64,000 nt of DNA from the NCBI GenBank assembly GCA_046349085.1, contig JAXMDA010000004.1:248001-312000 (forward strand), given 5' to 3'. The notes under the pieces are model-generated. The model searched no databases. It was not told the DNA's origin and was given only the letters and a program-made list of their open reading frames with translations. The position numbers and the translations under genes are program-made. This stretch comes from JAJXWB01 sp046349085 (lineage in GTDB: Bacteria; Pseudomonadota; Alphaproteobacteria; Rhizobiales; Beijerinckiaceae). Below, piece by piece: positions 23,218 to 33,160 of the stretch (positions are counted from its first letter, which is position 1; each line of letters starts with the position of its first letter).

Positions 23218-24192
23218 TCAATAAAGATGGCACGCTACCGCTTGCGCGCCGTCGCCGCGCAGCGCCGGGTCTTCGGTCTTGCAGCGCGGCATGACATGCG
23301 GGCAGCGCGTGTGGAAGCGGCAGCCCGACGGCGGGTTCATCGGGCTCGGCACTTCGCCGGAGATGATGTGGCGCTGGCGCGCCGCCTCGATTTCCGGATC
23401 GGCGACGGGGACCGCTTCGAGCAGCGCCTGCGTGTAGGGATGCCGCGGCGCCTTGTAGAGCGCGTCGCGCGTCGAAATCTCGACGATGCGCCCGAGATAC
23501 ATCACCGCGATGCGATCGCTGACGTGGCGCACGACGGCGAGATCGTGCGCGATGAACAGATAGGCGAGGCCGAGCCGCCGCTGCAGCTCGACGAAGACAT
23601 TGACCACCTGCGCCTGGATCGACACGTCGAGCGCCGAGACGGGCTCGTCGCAGACGATCATCGCCGGTTCCAGCGCGAGCGCGCGGGCGATGCCGACGCG
23701 CTGCCGCTGGCCGCCGGAAAATTCATGCGGATAGCGGTCGGCCATGTCGGGCAGCAGGCCGACGATCCGCATCAGCTCGGCGATGCGGTCGTCGTAGTCG
23801 CCGCGGTTCTTGGCCAGCCCGTGCACGACGAGCGGCTCGCCGATGATGTCGCGCACCTTCATGCGCGGATCGAGCGAGCCGTAGGGATCCTGGTAGACCA
23901 TCTGCATCCGGCGGCGCAGCGGCTGCATCTGCGCCTTGCCGTAATGCGTGATGTCCTGCCCCTCGAACTCGATGCGGCCGGCCGCCGGCTCGTTCATGCG
24001 CATGACCGCGAGCCCGGTCGTCGACTTGCCGCAGCCGCTCTCGCCCACCAGCCCCAGCGTCTCGCCGCGCGCGAGCGTGAACGACACGCCGTCGACCGCG
24101 CGGATCGTGCCGGCGTGGCGGCCGAGCAGCCCGCCCGAGGAGACGGGAAAATGCACTTTCAGATCGTCGACGCGCAGCAGCGGCTCGCTCAT
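23218..24192 (-). CDS. Dipeptide/oligopeptide ABC transporter ATP-binding protein (DppF/OppF type)
   Basis: This 324-aa ATPase has Walker A GESGCGKST, the signature FSGGQRQRVGIARAL, Walker B MIVCDEPVSALD and the C-terminal oligopeptide-transporter extension with a Cys cluster (GCRFHTRCPHVMPRC). It is the last gene of the five-gene transporter operon; ATG 24192 overlaps the DppD stop by 4 bp (ATGA). The long open frame upstream of this start is an artefact of high GC. Confidence 0.93.
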   Translation of the reverse strand: MSEPLLRVDDLKVHFPVSSGGLLGRHAGTIRAVDGVSFTLARGETLGLVGESGCGKSTTGLAVMRMNEPAAGRIEFEGQDITHYGKAQMQPLRRRMQMVYQDPYGSLDPRMKVRDIIGEPLVVHGLAKNRGDYDDRIAELMRIVGLLPDMADRYPHEFSGGQRQRVGIARALALEPAMIVCDEPVSALDVSIQAQVVNVFVELQRRLGLAYLFIAHDLAVVRHVSDRIAVMYLGRIVEISTRDALYKAPRHPYTQALLEAVPVADPEIEAARQRHIISGEVPSPMNPPSGCRFHTRCPHVMPRCKTEDPALRGDGAQAVACHLY

Positions 24193-25211
24193 GCCGTCGC
24201 CTCCAGGATGCAGGCGACCTGATGGTCCGGGCCGATGGCGCGCAGCGCAGGCCGCTCGCGCCCGCAGGCCTCGGTCGCCTCGCGGCAGCGCGGCGCGAAG
24301 GCGCAGCCCTGTGGCAGGCGCGCGAGATTGGGCGGCTGGCCGTCGATCGGCGCGAGCCGCTTCGACGTGTCGCCGTCGATGCGCGGCACGGAGGCCATGA
24401 GGCCGCGCGTATAGGGATGGCGCGGGCGCGCGTAGAGCTCGCGCGCGGGCGCCGCCTCCACGATGCGCCCGGCGTACATGACGACGACGCGGTCGGCGTA
24501 GCGGGCGACGACGCCGAGATCGTGCGTGATCAGCACCAGCGCCGAATGCGCCTTGTTCGCGAGATCCTTGAGCAGGTCGAGGATCTGCGCCTGCACGGTG
24601 ACGTCGAGCGCCGTCGTCGGCTCGTCGGCGATGATGAGCTGCGGCTCGCAGGCGAGCGCCATGGCGATCATCGCCCGCTGCCGCATCCCGCCCGAGAACT
24701 GATGCGGATAGGCGCGCACGCGCGAGGCGGGATCCGACATGCGCACGCGCCCGAGCAGCTCGCGCGCCATGTCGATCGCCTTCGCCCACGGCGTGTTGCG
24801 ATGCTGGTTGATCGGCTCGCCGACCTGCATCCCGACGGTCAGCGCCGGATTGAGCGAGCTCATCGGCTCCTGGAAGATCATGGCGATGCGGTCGCCGCGC
24901 AGGTTGCGCACCTCGGCGTCCGACATCCGCAGCAGGTCCTGCCCGTCGAAGATGATCTCGCCGCTCTCGATCATGCCCGGCGGATCGGGAATGAGCCGCA
25001 GGATCGACAGGGCGGTGACGCTCTTGCCCGAGCCGGACTCGCCGACGATGGCGAGCGTCTCGCCGGCGGCGACGTCGAAGGACACGTGATCCACCGCCGT
25101 CACCGCGCCGCCGCCCATGCGAAAGCGCGTGACGAGATTGCGCACGCTGAGCAGCGGCGCGCCCTTGCCGCTCCGCTGCTCCCGCGTTTCCACGGTTTCG
25201 GCCGCGCTCAA
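24189..25211 (-). CDS. Dipeptide/oligopeptide ABC transporter ATP-binding protein (DppD/OppD type)
   Basis: About 340 aa. It has Walker A GESGSGKSVTALSIL, the signature FSGGMRQRAMIAMAL, Walker B LIIADEPTTALD and the C-terminal extension GCAFAPRCREATEAC. No ATG is available near the conserved start (LLSVRNLVTRF). TTG 25211, which overlaps the binding-protein stop (TTGA), or GTG 25193 are the candidates; I give the first because of translational coupling. It pairs with DppF to energise the two permeases encoded in the same operon. Confidence 0.9.
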   Translation of the reverse strand: MSAAETVETREQRSGKGAPLLSVRNLVTRFRMGGGAVTAVDHVSFDVAAGETLAIVGESGSGKSVTALSILRLIPDPPGMIESGEIIFDGQDLLRMSDAEVRNLRGDRIAMIFQEPMSSLNPALTVGMQVGEPINQHRNTPWAKAIDMARELLGRVRMSDPASRVRAYPHQFSGGMRQRAMIAMALACEPQLIIADEPTTALDVTVQAQILDLLKDLANKAHSALVLITHDLGVVARYADRVVVMYAGRIVEAAPARELYARPRHPYTRGLMASVPRIDGDTSKRLAPIDGQPPNLARLPQGCAFAPRCREATEACGRERPALRAIGPDHQVACILEATA

Positions 25212-26926
25212 TAGCCGAGCTTCTTCTTCAGGTCGTGGTCGATCCACATGCGGGCGTGAATCGGGCCGGGACGCTCGGCGCCGGCGCGCAATTCGCCGCC
25301 GTAGTTCTTCACCCACGGCCACCACGCCGAATATCCGTAGGCGACGGGCAGCCAGATGTAGGGCGCCTTGTCGAGGATATCGCGCGTCATCTCCTTGACG
25401 AGTTCCTTGCGCTTGTTCTCGTCGGGCTCCTGATAGACGTCGACCATCATCTTCTTGTCGAAGGCGGGATCGGAATAGAGCGAGGGGTTCCACGTCTGCT
25501 TGCTGACGAAGCTCTTGCGCAGCGAGGTCGTGGGATTGGTATGGCCATTGCGCATGAAATAGCCGGCGGCATGGCTCTTCGTCGTCATCGCCGACAGGAA
25601 GGCCGCATATTCCATCGGCTGGATTTCCATCTTGACGCCGACCTGCTCGAGATAGGCGGCGATCAGCGGAACCAGATCCATGTGGTCGGGCGAGCAGGAA
25701 CAGACCTGCACCTTGAACGAGAAGCCGTTCGGATAGCCGGCCTCCTTCAGGAGCTGCTTCGCCTTCGCCGGATTGAACGTGAACAGCTCCTTCACGCTGT
25801 CAGGCATTTTGTCGAGCGGCTCGTAATAGCCGATGTAGTCGGGGTGCATCGGATAGGCCAGCATCTCGGCGTTGCCGTTATAGAACGACGAGATGATCTC
25901 CTGCTTGTTGACCGCGAGATTGAGCGCGCGGCGCACGCGGATGTCGTCGAACGGCTTCTGGTCGACGCGCATGGAGAGAAAGGTGCCGCCGGTGTCGAGG
26001 CCGCGCTGGAACACGAGCTGCGGCGCGCTCTTCTTCAATTCGTCGACCGCGCTCCAGCGGATGCCTTCGAGCACGTCGAGCTTGGCGGTGCGCAGCGCCG
26101 TGAGGAAGGTCGCCTCGTCCTTGATCGTGCGATGGATGATCTTGTCGACGAACGGCAGCTTGTATTCCTGTCCGCCGATCTTTTCCTTGTCCCAGTAGAT
26201 GTCGTTCTTCTCGAAGGTGACGGCGCTGCCCTGCACATAGTCGGTCAGCTTGAACGGCCCCGTGCCGTTGACGTTCTTCCAGTTGCCAGCGCCGGCGTCG
26301 ACGACTTCCTTCGGCACGATGGCGTCGTAATAGCCCCAGCCGAAGCGATAGTCCCATTCCGCGAAATAATGCTTGAAGGTGAAGACCACCGTGTTCTTGT
26401 CGGCCGCCTCGACTTTTTCGACATGGTCGAAATAGGTCGGCACCTTCTTCGGGCTCTTGTCGAGCCGGTTGAAGCTGTGGACCACGTCGTCGGCGACCAG
26501 TTCGCGCGCCGCCATCACGCCGGGCTTCTCGGGGAACATCACGCCCTTGCGCAATTTGATCTCGACGCGCAGCGGGTCCTTCTTCCATTCCCAGCTCTCG
26601 GCCAGCTCGCCGCGCACCGCCTCGCTCGGCAGCCAGGCGTCCGGCCTGAACGTGTACTTGCCTCCGTTGCGCTCGGCCTTCGACAGGTCGGCGGCGAACA
26701 GGTGCTCGTAGACGAGGCCCGTGTCCTGCGAATGTTTCCAGGCCCAGTCGCCGTTGTCCCAGCTCAGCGGCGACAGCGTGACGTAGACCATGCCGATGTT
26801 GAGCGTGCCGCCGGTCTGCGGCTTCTCGGCCTGCGCCCGCGCGCCGGGCGGCGCGAGCGCGACAGCCGCCGCGCCGGCCAGCGCGAGGGCCTTCAGCCTG
26901 TTCTTCCATCCCGTTGTCTTGCTCAT
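25208..26926 (-). CDS. Dipeptide/peptide ABC transporter substrate-binding protein (DppA type)
   Basis: This 572-aa protein has a signal peptide (to about residue 32, PPGARAQAE) and the SBP_bac_5 fold (family 5). Typical segments are seen: GTGPFKLTDYVQGSAV, RRALNLAVNKQEI and the C-terminal KPYIWLPV-like region. GGGAGAGGGCG just before ATG 26926 decides the start. It lies in the middle of the operon, after both permeases and before both ATPases. Family 5 proteins bind peptides, nickel-chelates, opines or glutathione; the ligand cannot be deduced. Confidence 0.92.
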   Translation of the reverse strand: MSKTTGWKNRLKALALAGAAAVALAPPGARAQAEKPQTGGTLNIGMVYVTLSPLSWDNGDWAWKHSQDTGLVYEHLFAADLSKAERNGGKYTFRPDAWLPSEAVRGELAESWEWKKDPLRVEIKLRKGVMFPEKPGVMAARELVADDVVHSFNRLDKSPKKVPTYFDHVEKVEAADKNTVVFTFKHYFAEWDYRFGWGYYDAIVPKEVVDAGAGNWKNVNGTGPFKLTDYVQGSAVTFEKNDIYWDKEKIGGQEYKLPFVDKIIHRTIKDEATFLTALRTAKLDVLEGIRWSAVDELKKSAPQLVFQRGLDTGGTFLSMRVDQKPFDDIRVRRALNLAVNKQEIISSFYNGNAEMLAYPMHPDYIGYYEPLDKMPDSVKELFTFNPAKAKQLLKEAGYPNGFSFKVQVCSCSPDHMDLVPLIAAYLEQVGVKMEIQPMEYAAFLSAMTTKSHAAGYFMRNGHTNPTTSLRKSFVSKQTWNPSLYSDPAFDKKMMVDVYQEPDENKRKELVKEMTRDILDKAPYIWLPVAYGYSAWWPWVKNYGGELRAGAERPGPIHARMWIDHDLKKKLGY

Positions 26927-26958
26927 CGCCCTCTCCCTCGATTCTGTTGTTTTCCGTC

Positions 26959-27855
26959 TCATCGCGAGCCGCGCATCCGGGGATCGAGCAGATCGCGCAA
27001 CGCATCGCCGAACACATTGGTGGCGAACACCACCGTCGTCAGGCAAAGGCCCGGCGCCAGCACGAGCCACGGCCCCTGGAACATGTAGCTGCGGCCGCTG
27101 CCCGAGAGCAGGCCGCCCCAGGTCGGCGCCGGCGGCGGCACGCCGAGGCCGAGAAAGGCCAGGCCGGATTCGATCAGGATCGCCGCGCCGACGCGCGTGG
27201 TGAACAGCACGATGATCGGCGGCAGGATGTTCGGCAGAATGTGCCGCCACAGGATGCGCCAGGTGGAGGCGCCGATCGACTGCGCGGCGTGGACGTACAT
27301 GTTCTCGCGCGCCGACAGCGTCGCGCTGCGGATGATGCGCGAGCCGGCGATGCCGAGCACGAGGCTGAGTACGCCGATGATCTGGAACATGCCGGGACCG
27401 AGCACGGAGACGACCGCGATCAGGATGACCAGTTCGGGAAACGACATGTAGGCGTCGACGAAACGCTGCCCGATCATGTCGATGCGGCCGCCGAGATAGC
27501 CGGTGGTCATGCCGATGGCGATCGAGATCAGCGTCGCCAGAAAGGCCGCCGACAGGCTGATGATGACGGACAGGCGCGCGCCGTAGAGGCAGCGGGACAG
27601 GAGGTCGCGCCCGAGATTGTCCGTGCCGAACCAGTGCTTCCAGGACGGCGGCTTCATCCGCTCGATCGGGCTGATCTGGTTGAAGCCGTAGGGCGCGAGC
27701 TGATCGGCGAACAATCCGCACAGCACGAACAGGACGAAGACCACGCCGGCGATCGCGCCGAACGGCTTTTCGCGGAACAGGCGCACGACGAAGCGCAGGA
27801 ATGCGTTGGGCGCCCGCGCGGGCTTGGCCGCCGTCATCTCCACCGTCGCGCTCAT
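26959..27855 (-). CDS. Dipeptide-type ABC transporter permease (DppC type)
   Basis: This 298-aa inner-membrane protein has about six hydrophobic segments. It carries the OppC N-terminal domain (FGAIAGVVFVLFVLCGLFADQLAPYG; HWFGTDNLGRDLLSRCLYGAR) and the EAA-loop region (AAQSIGASTWRILWRHILPNI) that contacts the ATPases. ATG 27855 overlaps the DppB stop by 4 bp, so the pair is translationally coupled. Confidence 0.93.
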   Translation of the reverse strand: MSATVEMTAAKPARAPNAFLRFVVRLFREKPFGAIAGVVFVLFVLCGLFADQLAPYGFNQISPIERMKPPSWKHWFGTDNLGRDLLSRCLYGARLSVIISLSAAFLATLISIAIGMTTGYLGGRIDMIGQRFVDAYMSFPELVILIAVVSVLGPGMFQIIGVLSLVLGIAGSRIIRSATLSARENMYVHAAQSIGASTWRILWRHILPNILPPIIVLFTTRVGAAILIESGLAFLGLGVPPPAPTWGGLLSGSGRSYMFQGPWLVLAPGLCLTTVVFATNVFGDALRDLLDPRMRGSR

Positions 27856-28805
27856 TGCCGCCTCACGCGCGGATCGAGGAAGCCGTAGCTGAGGTCCACG
27901 ACCAGGTTGATGAGCATGACGGCGAGCCCGACCACCAGGAACACGCCGGTGATGATCGGATAGTCGCGCTGGCTCACCGCTTCCAGGAGCAGCAGGCCCA
28001 TGCCAGGGATGACGAAAATCTGCTCGAGGATGACCGCGCCGCCGATCAGCAGCGGCGCCTGCAACCCGATCAGCGTGACGACGGGAATGAGCGCATTGCG
28101 CAGCGCGTGGCGCATCACCACCAGCCGCTCCGGCAGGCCCTTGGCCCAGGCGGTGCGGATATAGTCCTGCCGCAGCACCTCCAGCATCATCGTGCGCGTC
28201 ATGCGCATGGTGATCGCCGACAGCGCCGTGCCGAGAACCAGCGCCGGCACGATCATCTGCTTCATGTTCTGCCAGGGCGCGTCGCTGAACTTCACGTAAT
28301 TCACTTCCGGCGACCAGCCCCACCAGATCGACGGAAACACCATCACCATCGTGCCCATCCAGAAATTGGGCACGGCGAGCATCAGGATGGAGAAGGAGCG
28401 CGCCGCAACGTCGCCCGCCGTGTCCTGGCGGATGGCGGAATAGACGCCGATCGGCAGCGCGATCAGCAGGCCGACGATAAGCGCCATCAAGCCGAGCTCG
28501 AACGTCACAGGCAAGCGCTGCAGCACCTGTTCGAGCACGGGCGTCGATTGCCAGAGCGACTTGCCGAAATCGCCCTGCAGCACGCCCCAGACCCAGCGCA
28601 CATATTGCTCGGGCATCGAGCGATCGAGCCCGAGCGCCGACACGAGCTGGTCGCGGCTGAGCTTGTCGGCGGCGACGTCGTTCTGGCTCAGCATCAGGTC
28701 GATGATGTCGCCCGGAATCATCCGGACGGTGACGAAAACGATGATGCTCGCAAACAGCAGCGTAGGGATCAGCGCCAGCAGCCGGCGCAGGATGTAGGCG
28801 CGCAA
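27852..28805 (-). CDS. Dipeptide-type ABC transporter permease (DppB type), TTG start
   Basis: This 317-aa permease begins LRAYILRRLLALIPTLLFASIIVF, the classic DppB N-terminus, and has the EAA loop in IRTAWAKGLPERLVVMRHALRNALIPV. The only start fitting the family is TTG 28805; no ATG or GTG lies close by. It is the first gene of the transporter operon (DppB-DppC-SBP-DppD-DppF). The promoter should lie in 28806-29100, which it shares with the divergent putA. Confidence 0.92.
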   Translation of the reverse strand: MRAYILRRLLALIPTLLFASIIVFVTVRMIPGDIIDLMLSQNDVAADKLSRDQLVSALGLDRSMPEQYVRWVWGVLQGDFGKSLWQSTPVLEQVLQRLPVTFELGLMALIVGLLIALPIGVYSAIRQDTAGDVAARSFSILMLAVPNFWMGTMVMVFPSIWWGWSPEVNYVKFSDAPWQNMKQMIVPALVLGTALSAITMRMTRTMMLEVLRQDYIRTAWAKGLPERLVVMRHALRNALIPVVTLIGLQAPLLIGGAVILEQIFVIPGMGLLLLEAVSQRDYPIITGVFLVVGLAVMLINLVVDLSYGFLDPRVRRQ

Positions 28806-28993
28806 GGCCGTGATCCGCCTTGGCTACGCGGATCGCAACGTCGAAACCCTGTCCGTCGCCTGCGGCATGTCGTTTCTCCCTGACGCTCGCTGCGTCCGGA
28901 AACTCTGAAGTTCCGTTTGTGTCCCGCGCAAGCTTGGTGAGAACGATAGCATCGGCAAAAGCCTTGGCAAGCGATGCCGACGCCTGAATGAAC

Positions 28994-29014
28994 GATGTGA
29001 TTTGCGACCACATC
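28994..29014. promoter_or_regulatory. Inverted repeat GATGTG-N9-CACATC between the transporter operon and putA
   Basis: Exact 6-bp arms with a 9-bp spacer lie in the 295-bp divergent gap, 87 bp before putA. It could bind a regulator of proline use or of the transporter; no regulator gene is adjacent. The rest of the gap shows no gene. Confidence 0.35.
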
Positions 29015-29100
29015 CTGCGGCGCGTCGAAATGAATGCGCGCTCGATTTCGATGTGCGGAATCGCCATTGGCGCGCGCGGCCGATTGCATATTTAGAGTCC

Positions 29101-32100
29101 ATGCGTCAGCCACAGCCATTTTCCGATCTCGGCAGCGAGGCCGTCGTCAGGACCGGTCTGCGCGAAGCGATCGTCGCCGCCTATCGCCGGCCCGAGGCGG
29201 AATGCGTGGCGCCGCTCCTGAAGCCCGCAACCCTGACGCCGAGCCAGGCGCAGCGGGCTAAGGCGCTTGCGCGCCGTCTCATCGTCCGGTTGCGCGATCG
29301 CACGCGCTGGGGCGCGCTCCAGGGACTTATGCACGAATATGCGCTCTCGACGCGCGAGGGCGTCGCGCTGATGTGCCTGGCCGAGGCGCTCCTGCGCATC
29401 CCCGACGCGGCGACGCGCGACGCGCTCATCCGTGACAAGCTCGCTGCTGGCGCCTGGAGCGCGCATATCGGACGCAGCCCGTCGCTGTTTGTGAACGCCA
29501 CGACCTGGGGACTGGCCCTGACTGGCCGTCTGATCGCGCCTGCGCAGGGGCGCGGCCTGCCGGACGCATTCTCCCGGCTCGTTGCGCGTGGCGGCGAGCC
29601 GATCGTACGTCAGGCGGCCGATGCGGCGATGCGGCTGATCAGCCAGCATTTCGTCGCCGGGCGCACGATCGAGGAAGCGCTGGCCGACGCGCGGCCGATG
29701 CAGGCGAAGGGCTTTCTGTATTCCTACGACATGCTCGGCGAGGCGGCGACGACAGAAGCCGACGCGGCGCGTTATTTCGCCGCCTATGAACACGCCATTC
29801 ACGCGATCGGCGCCGCCGGCGCGCGCAGCGGCGTCCATGACGGACCGGGCGTGTCGATCAAATTGTCGGCCTTGCATCCCCGCTATTGTCGCGCCCAGCG
29901 CGACCGCGTCCTCGGCGAGCTGGCGCCGCGCGCAGCCAAACTCGCCGCGCTCGCGCGGCGCTACGACATCGGGCTGAGCATCGACGCGGAGGAGGCCGAC
30001 CGGCTCGACCTGTCGCTCGACATATTCGAACTGTTGAGCCTCGATCCCGCGCTCGCCGGCTGGAACGGGTTGGGGTTCGTCGTGCAGGCGTACGGCAAGC
30101 GCGCCCCCTATGTGATCGACTGGCTGATCGATGTCGCGCGCCGATCAGGCCGCAGGGCGATGGTCCGGCTGGTGAAGGGCGCCTATTGGGATGCGGAAAT
30201 CAAGCGCGCGCAGGTCGACGGCCTCGACGATTTCCCCGTCTTCACGCGCAAGGCGCACACCGACGTTTCCTACCTCGCCTGCGCGCGAAAACTGCTGTCC
30301 GCGCCGGATGCCGTCTATCCGCAATTCGGAACGCACAATGCGCAGACGCTGGCGAGCATCGTTGCGATGGCCGGCGCCGGCTTCCGTCCCGGCGATTACG
30401 AGTTCCAGTGCCTGCACGGCATGGGCGAACCCTTGTACGAACAGCTCGCCGCGCTGGCCGGCGCCGCCCGCCCGTGCCGCATCTATGCGCCGGTCGGATC
30501 GCACGAAACGCTGCTTGCCTATCTTGCGCGCCGCCTTCTGGAGAACGGCGCGAATTCATCGTTCGTCTATCGCATCGCCGATCCGGCGGTCGCGGTCGGC
30601 GAACTGCTTGTCGATCCCGTCGAGGAGGCGCGCGCGATCGTTCCGCCCGGCGCGGCCAACGACAAGATCGCCGCGCCGCGCGATCTCTACGGCTCGGAAC
30701 GGATCAATTCGCGCGGCGTCGATCTGTCGGACGAGCGACAGATCGCAACGCTCGCCAATGCCCTCGCCGGCAGCGCCGGCGCGTTCTGGTCGGCGCGCGT
30801 TTCGGGCGCGTCCCCTGAACCGGACGACGCGACTGTCCTCAATCCCGCCGACCGTCGCGACCGCGTCGGCGCCGTGCGGCCCGCGACGCCGGCCGAGATT
30901 GACGCGGCCTTCGCGCACGCCGAATCTGCCGCGCCGGCATGGGCCGCGACGGCGGCTGGCGCGCGCGCGAGCGCATTGCGGCGCGCGGCGGACGCCATTG
31001 AGGCGCGCCGCGACATTCTCATCGGATTGATCGTGCGCGAAGCCGGACGGACGATCGCCGATGCAGCGGGCGAGGTGCGGGAAACCGTCGATTTCCTGCG
31101 GTACTACGCCAAGGAGGCCGAGAGGCTGCTCGGCGAGGGAACGCACGCCCCGCTCGGCGTCGTCGTTTGCATCAGTCCCTGGAATTTTCCGCTGTCGATC
31201 TTCGTCGGCCAGATCGCCGGCGCGCTGGCGGCCGGAAACGCCGTCATCGCGAAACCTGCGGAAGAGACGCCGCTGATCGCGGCGGAAGCCGTGCGTCTGC
31301 TGCATGCGGCGGGCGTTCCGGCCGCGGTTCTGCAACTCGCGCCCGGCGCCGGCGAGGTCGGCGCCGCGCTCGTCGCCGACGCGCGAACGCAAGGCGTCAT
31401 CTTCACCGGATCCACGGCGGTCGGACGCGAAATCCAGAGACGACTGGCCGGTCGCCTCACCGATCGCGGCCGGCCGGTTCCGCTGATCGCCGAGACCGGC
31501 GGCGTCAACGCGATGATCGTCGATTCCTCGGCGCTCGCCGAGCAGGCGGTCGGCGACATCATTGTCTCCGCCTTCAATTCCGCCGGACAGCGGTGCTCGT
31601 CGCTGCGCATTCTCTGTCTGCAGGAGGAGATTGCGGACCGCACGCTGGACATGCTGGCCGGAGCGATGCGGGAATTGTCGGTCGGGCCGCCCGACCGGCT
31701 GTCGACCGACATCGGGCCGGTGATTTCAGCGCAAGCGCGCGACGACATTCTCGCCCACATCGCGACGATGCGCGCGCGCGGTTTCACGGTCCACCAGGCG
31801 GCGCTCGGGCGTCGGACGGATTTCGGAAACTACGTCGCCCCGGCCATTGTCGAGATCGACACGGTCTCCGACGCCGATCGCGAAGTCTTCGGGCCGGTCC
31901 TGCATGTCCTGCGATACCGCCGCGACGAACTCGACAGTCTGATCGACGCCATCAATGCGATGGGGTATGGCCTGACGTCAGGCGTTCACTCGCGTATCGA
32001 CGAGACCGTCGCGCATGTCGTCGACCGCATCGAGGCCGGCAACGTCTACGTCAATCGCACCATCGTCGGCGCGACAGTCGGCGTGCAGCCGTTCGGCGGA

Positions 32101-32769
32101 TCCCGCCTGTCCGGCACGGGTCCGAAGGCGGGCGGCCCGCTTTATGTCGCTCGCCTCGTTCACGCGCCGCCTGCCGAGGCTCTCGCCGAACTCGGCCGCG
32201 ACGAAGCCGCGCTCGCGCCCGCGCGGCGCTATGTCGAGTGGCTGCGCGCCCAGGGACATGACGAGGCCGCCGTCCGATGCGAGCGCTATATCCGGCTCTC
32301 GCGGCTCGGCGGATCAACCGATCTTGTCGGTCCGGTCGGCGAACGCAACGTCTATTCCGTGCGACCGCGCGGCGCCGTGGCTGCGATCGCCGCGACGCGA
32401 TCCGCATTGCTCGCGCAGATCGGCGCCATTCTCGCGACCGGCAATCGCGCCGTCGTCGAGCCGGGGCTCGTGTCGTCCACGCTGGCCGGCGCGCCGGCGG
32501 CGGCGCTCGAACGGATCGTCGAAGTTGCGGACCCCTTCGACTTTCCCGGCCTCGCAGGCGCGCTGTTGGAGGGCGACCGCGATGCGCTGCGGCGGGCCGC
32601 GCAAAAGCTCGGCGAGCGGCCGGGGCCGATCATTCCGGTTCACGGCCTCCTCAGCGACGCCTTCGCGGCGGGAGAGGACTACGATCTCGATCATCTCCTC
32701 GCCGAGCGGGCGGTGGCGATCAACACGGCGGCGGCCGGCGGAAATGCAAAACTCGTCTCGATGGTCTGA
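29101..32769 (+). CDS. putA: Bifunctional proline dehydrogenase / L-glutamate gamma-semialdehyde dehydrogenase
   Basis: This 1222-aa protein has a helical N-terminus, the FAD proline dehydrogenase barrel at about 170-470 (MVRLVKGAYWDAEIKRAQ; the RLLENGANSSFVYRI end), the aldehyde dehydrogenase at about 530-1000 (ISPWNFPLSIF; FTGSTAVGR; catalytic Cys832 in AGQRCSS) and an extra C-terminal domain. It oxidises proline to glutamate in two channelled steps. It lacks the N-terminal ribbon-helix-helix domain of repressor-type PutA, so it is not a self-regulator; the length fits the type B, C-terminally extended class. ATG 29101 (MRQPQPF) is chosen; the frame is open further upstream. Confidence 0.96.
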   Translation: MRQPQPFSDLGSEAVVRTGLREAIVAAYRRPEAECVAPLLKPATLTPSQAQRAKALARRLIVRLRDRTRWGALQGLMHEYALSTREGVALMCLAEALLRIPDAATRDALIRDKLAAGAWSAHIGRSPSLFVNATTWGLALTGRLIAPAQGRGLPDAFSRLVARGGEPIVRQAADAAMRLISQHFVAGRTIEEALADARPMQAKGFLYSYDMLGEAATTEADAARYFAAYEHAIHAIGAAGARSGVHDGPGVSIKLSALHPRYCRAQRDRVLGELAPRAAKLAALARRYDIGLSIDAEEADRLDLSLDIFELLSLDPALAGWNGLGFVVQAYGKRAPYVIDWLIDVARRSGRRAMVRLVKGAYWDAEIKRAQVDGLDDFPVFTRKAHTDVSYLACARKLLSAPDAVYPQFGTHNAQTLASIVAMAGAGFRPGDYEFQCLHGMGEPLYEQLAALAGAARPCRIYAPVGSHETLLAYLARRLLENGANSSFVYRIADPAVAVGELLVDPVEEARAIVPPGAANDKIAAPRDLYGSERINSRGVDLSDERQIATLANALAGSAGAFWSARVSGASPEPDDATVLNPADRRDRVGAVRPATPAEIDAAFAHAESAAPAWAATAAGARASALRRAADAIEARRDILIGLIVREAGRTIADAAGEVRETVDFLRYYAKEAERLLGEGTHAPLGVVVCISPWNFPLSIFVGQIAGALAAGNAVIAKPAEETPLIAAEAVRLLHAAGVPAAVLQLAPGAGEVGAALVADARTQGVIFTGSTAVGREIQRRLAGRLTDRGRPVPLIAETGGVNAMIVDSSALAEQAVGDIIVSAFNSAGQRCSSLRILCLQEEIADRTLDMLAGAMRELSVGPPDRLSTDIGPVISAQARDDILAHIATMRARGFTVHQAALGRRTDFGNYVAPAIVEIDTVSDADREVFGPVLHVLRYRRDELDSLIDAINAMGYGLTSGVHSRIDETVAHVVDRIEAGNVYVNRTIVGATVGVQPFGGSRLSGTGPKAGGPLYVARLVHAPPAEALAELGRDEAALAPARRYVEWLRAQGHDEAAVRCERYIRLSRLGGSTDLVGPVGERNVYSVRPRGAVAAIAATRSALLAQIGAILATGNRAVVEPGLVSSTLAGAPAAALERIVEVADPFDFPGLAGALLEGDRDALRRAAQKLGERPGPIIPVHGLLSDAFAAGEDYDLDHLLAERAVAINTAAAGGNAKLVSMV

Positions 32770-32846
32770 CCCGCAGCCTTTGCGGCTGGACAAAGCATGT
32801 CCACACCCCAGTTTTCCGGAGACTTCTCGTTTCATGGGAGGTTGCG

Positions 32847-33137
32847 ATGACGACCTATGTCATGCTGGCGAATTTTACGGAGACCGGCGTCAAGGGCGCC
32901 AAGGACTCGCCTCGCCGCCTCGACGCGGCCAGGGAATTGCTGACGAATATGGGCGGAACTTTTCTATCGTTCTATCTGACGATGGGCGCTTACGACATGA
33001 TCGCGATCTACGAGGCCTCCGATGACGCGGTCGCGGCCAGGTTCACGCTGAAGCTGGGCGCGCTCGGCAATGTCAGGACGCAGACGCTGAAGGCCTTTCC
33101 CGAGGAGGCCTATCGCAGGATCATGGCCTCGCTCTGA
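32847..33137 (+). CDS. GYD-domain protein
   Basis: This 96-aa protein of the GYD family (PF08734) has the namesake motif as GAYDMIAIYEASDD, preceded by LLTNMGGTFLSFYLTMG, in a ferredoxin-like alpha/beta fold. Function unknown for the family. ATG 32847 is preceded by GGGAGG. It follows putA by 77 bp in the same direction and could be co-transcribed with it, but no functional link is evident. Confidence 0.85.
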   Translation: MTTYVMLANFTETGVKGAKDSPRRLDAARELLTNMGGTFLSFYLTMGAYDMIAIYEASDDAVAARFTLKLGALGNVRTQTLKAFPEEAYRRIMASL

Positions 33138-33160
33138 GGCGAGGCGAGGTTTCGCTTCGG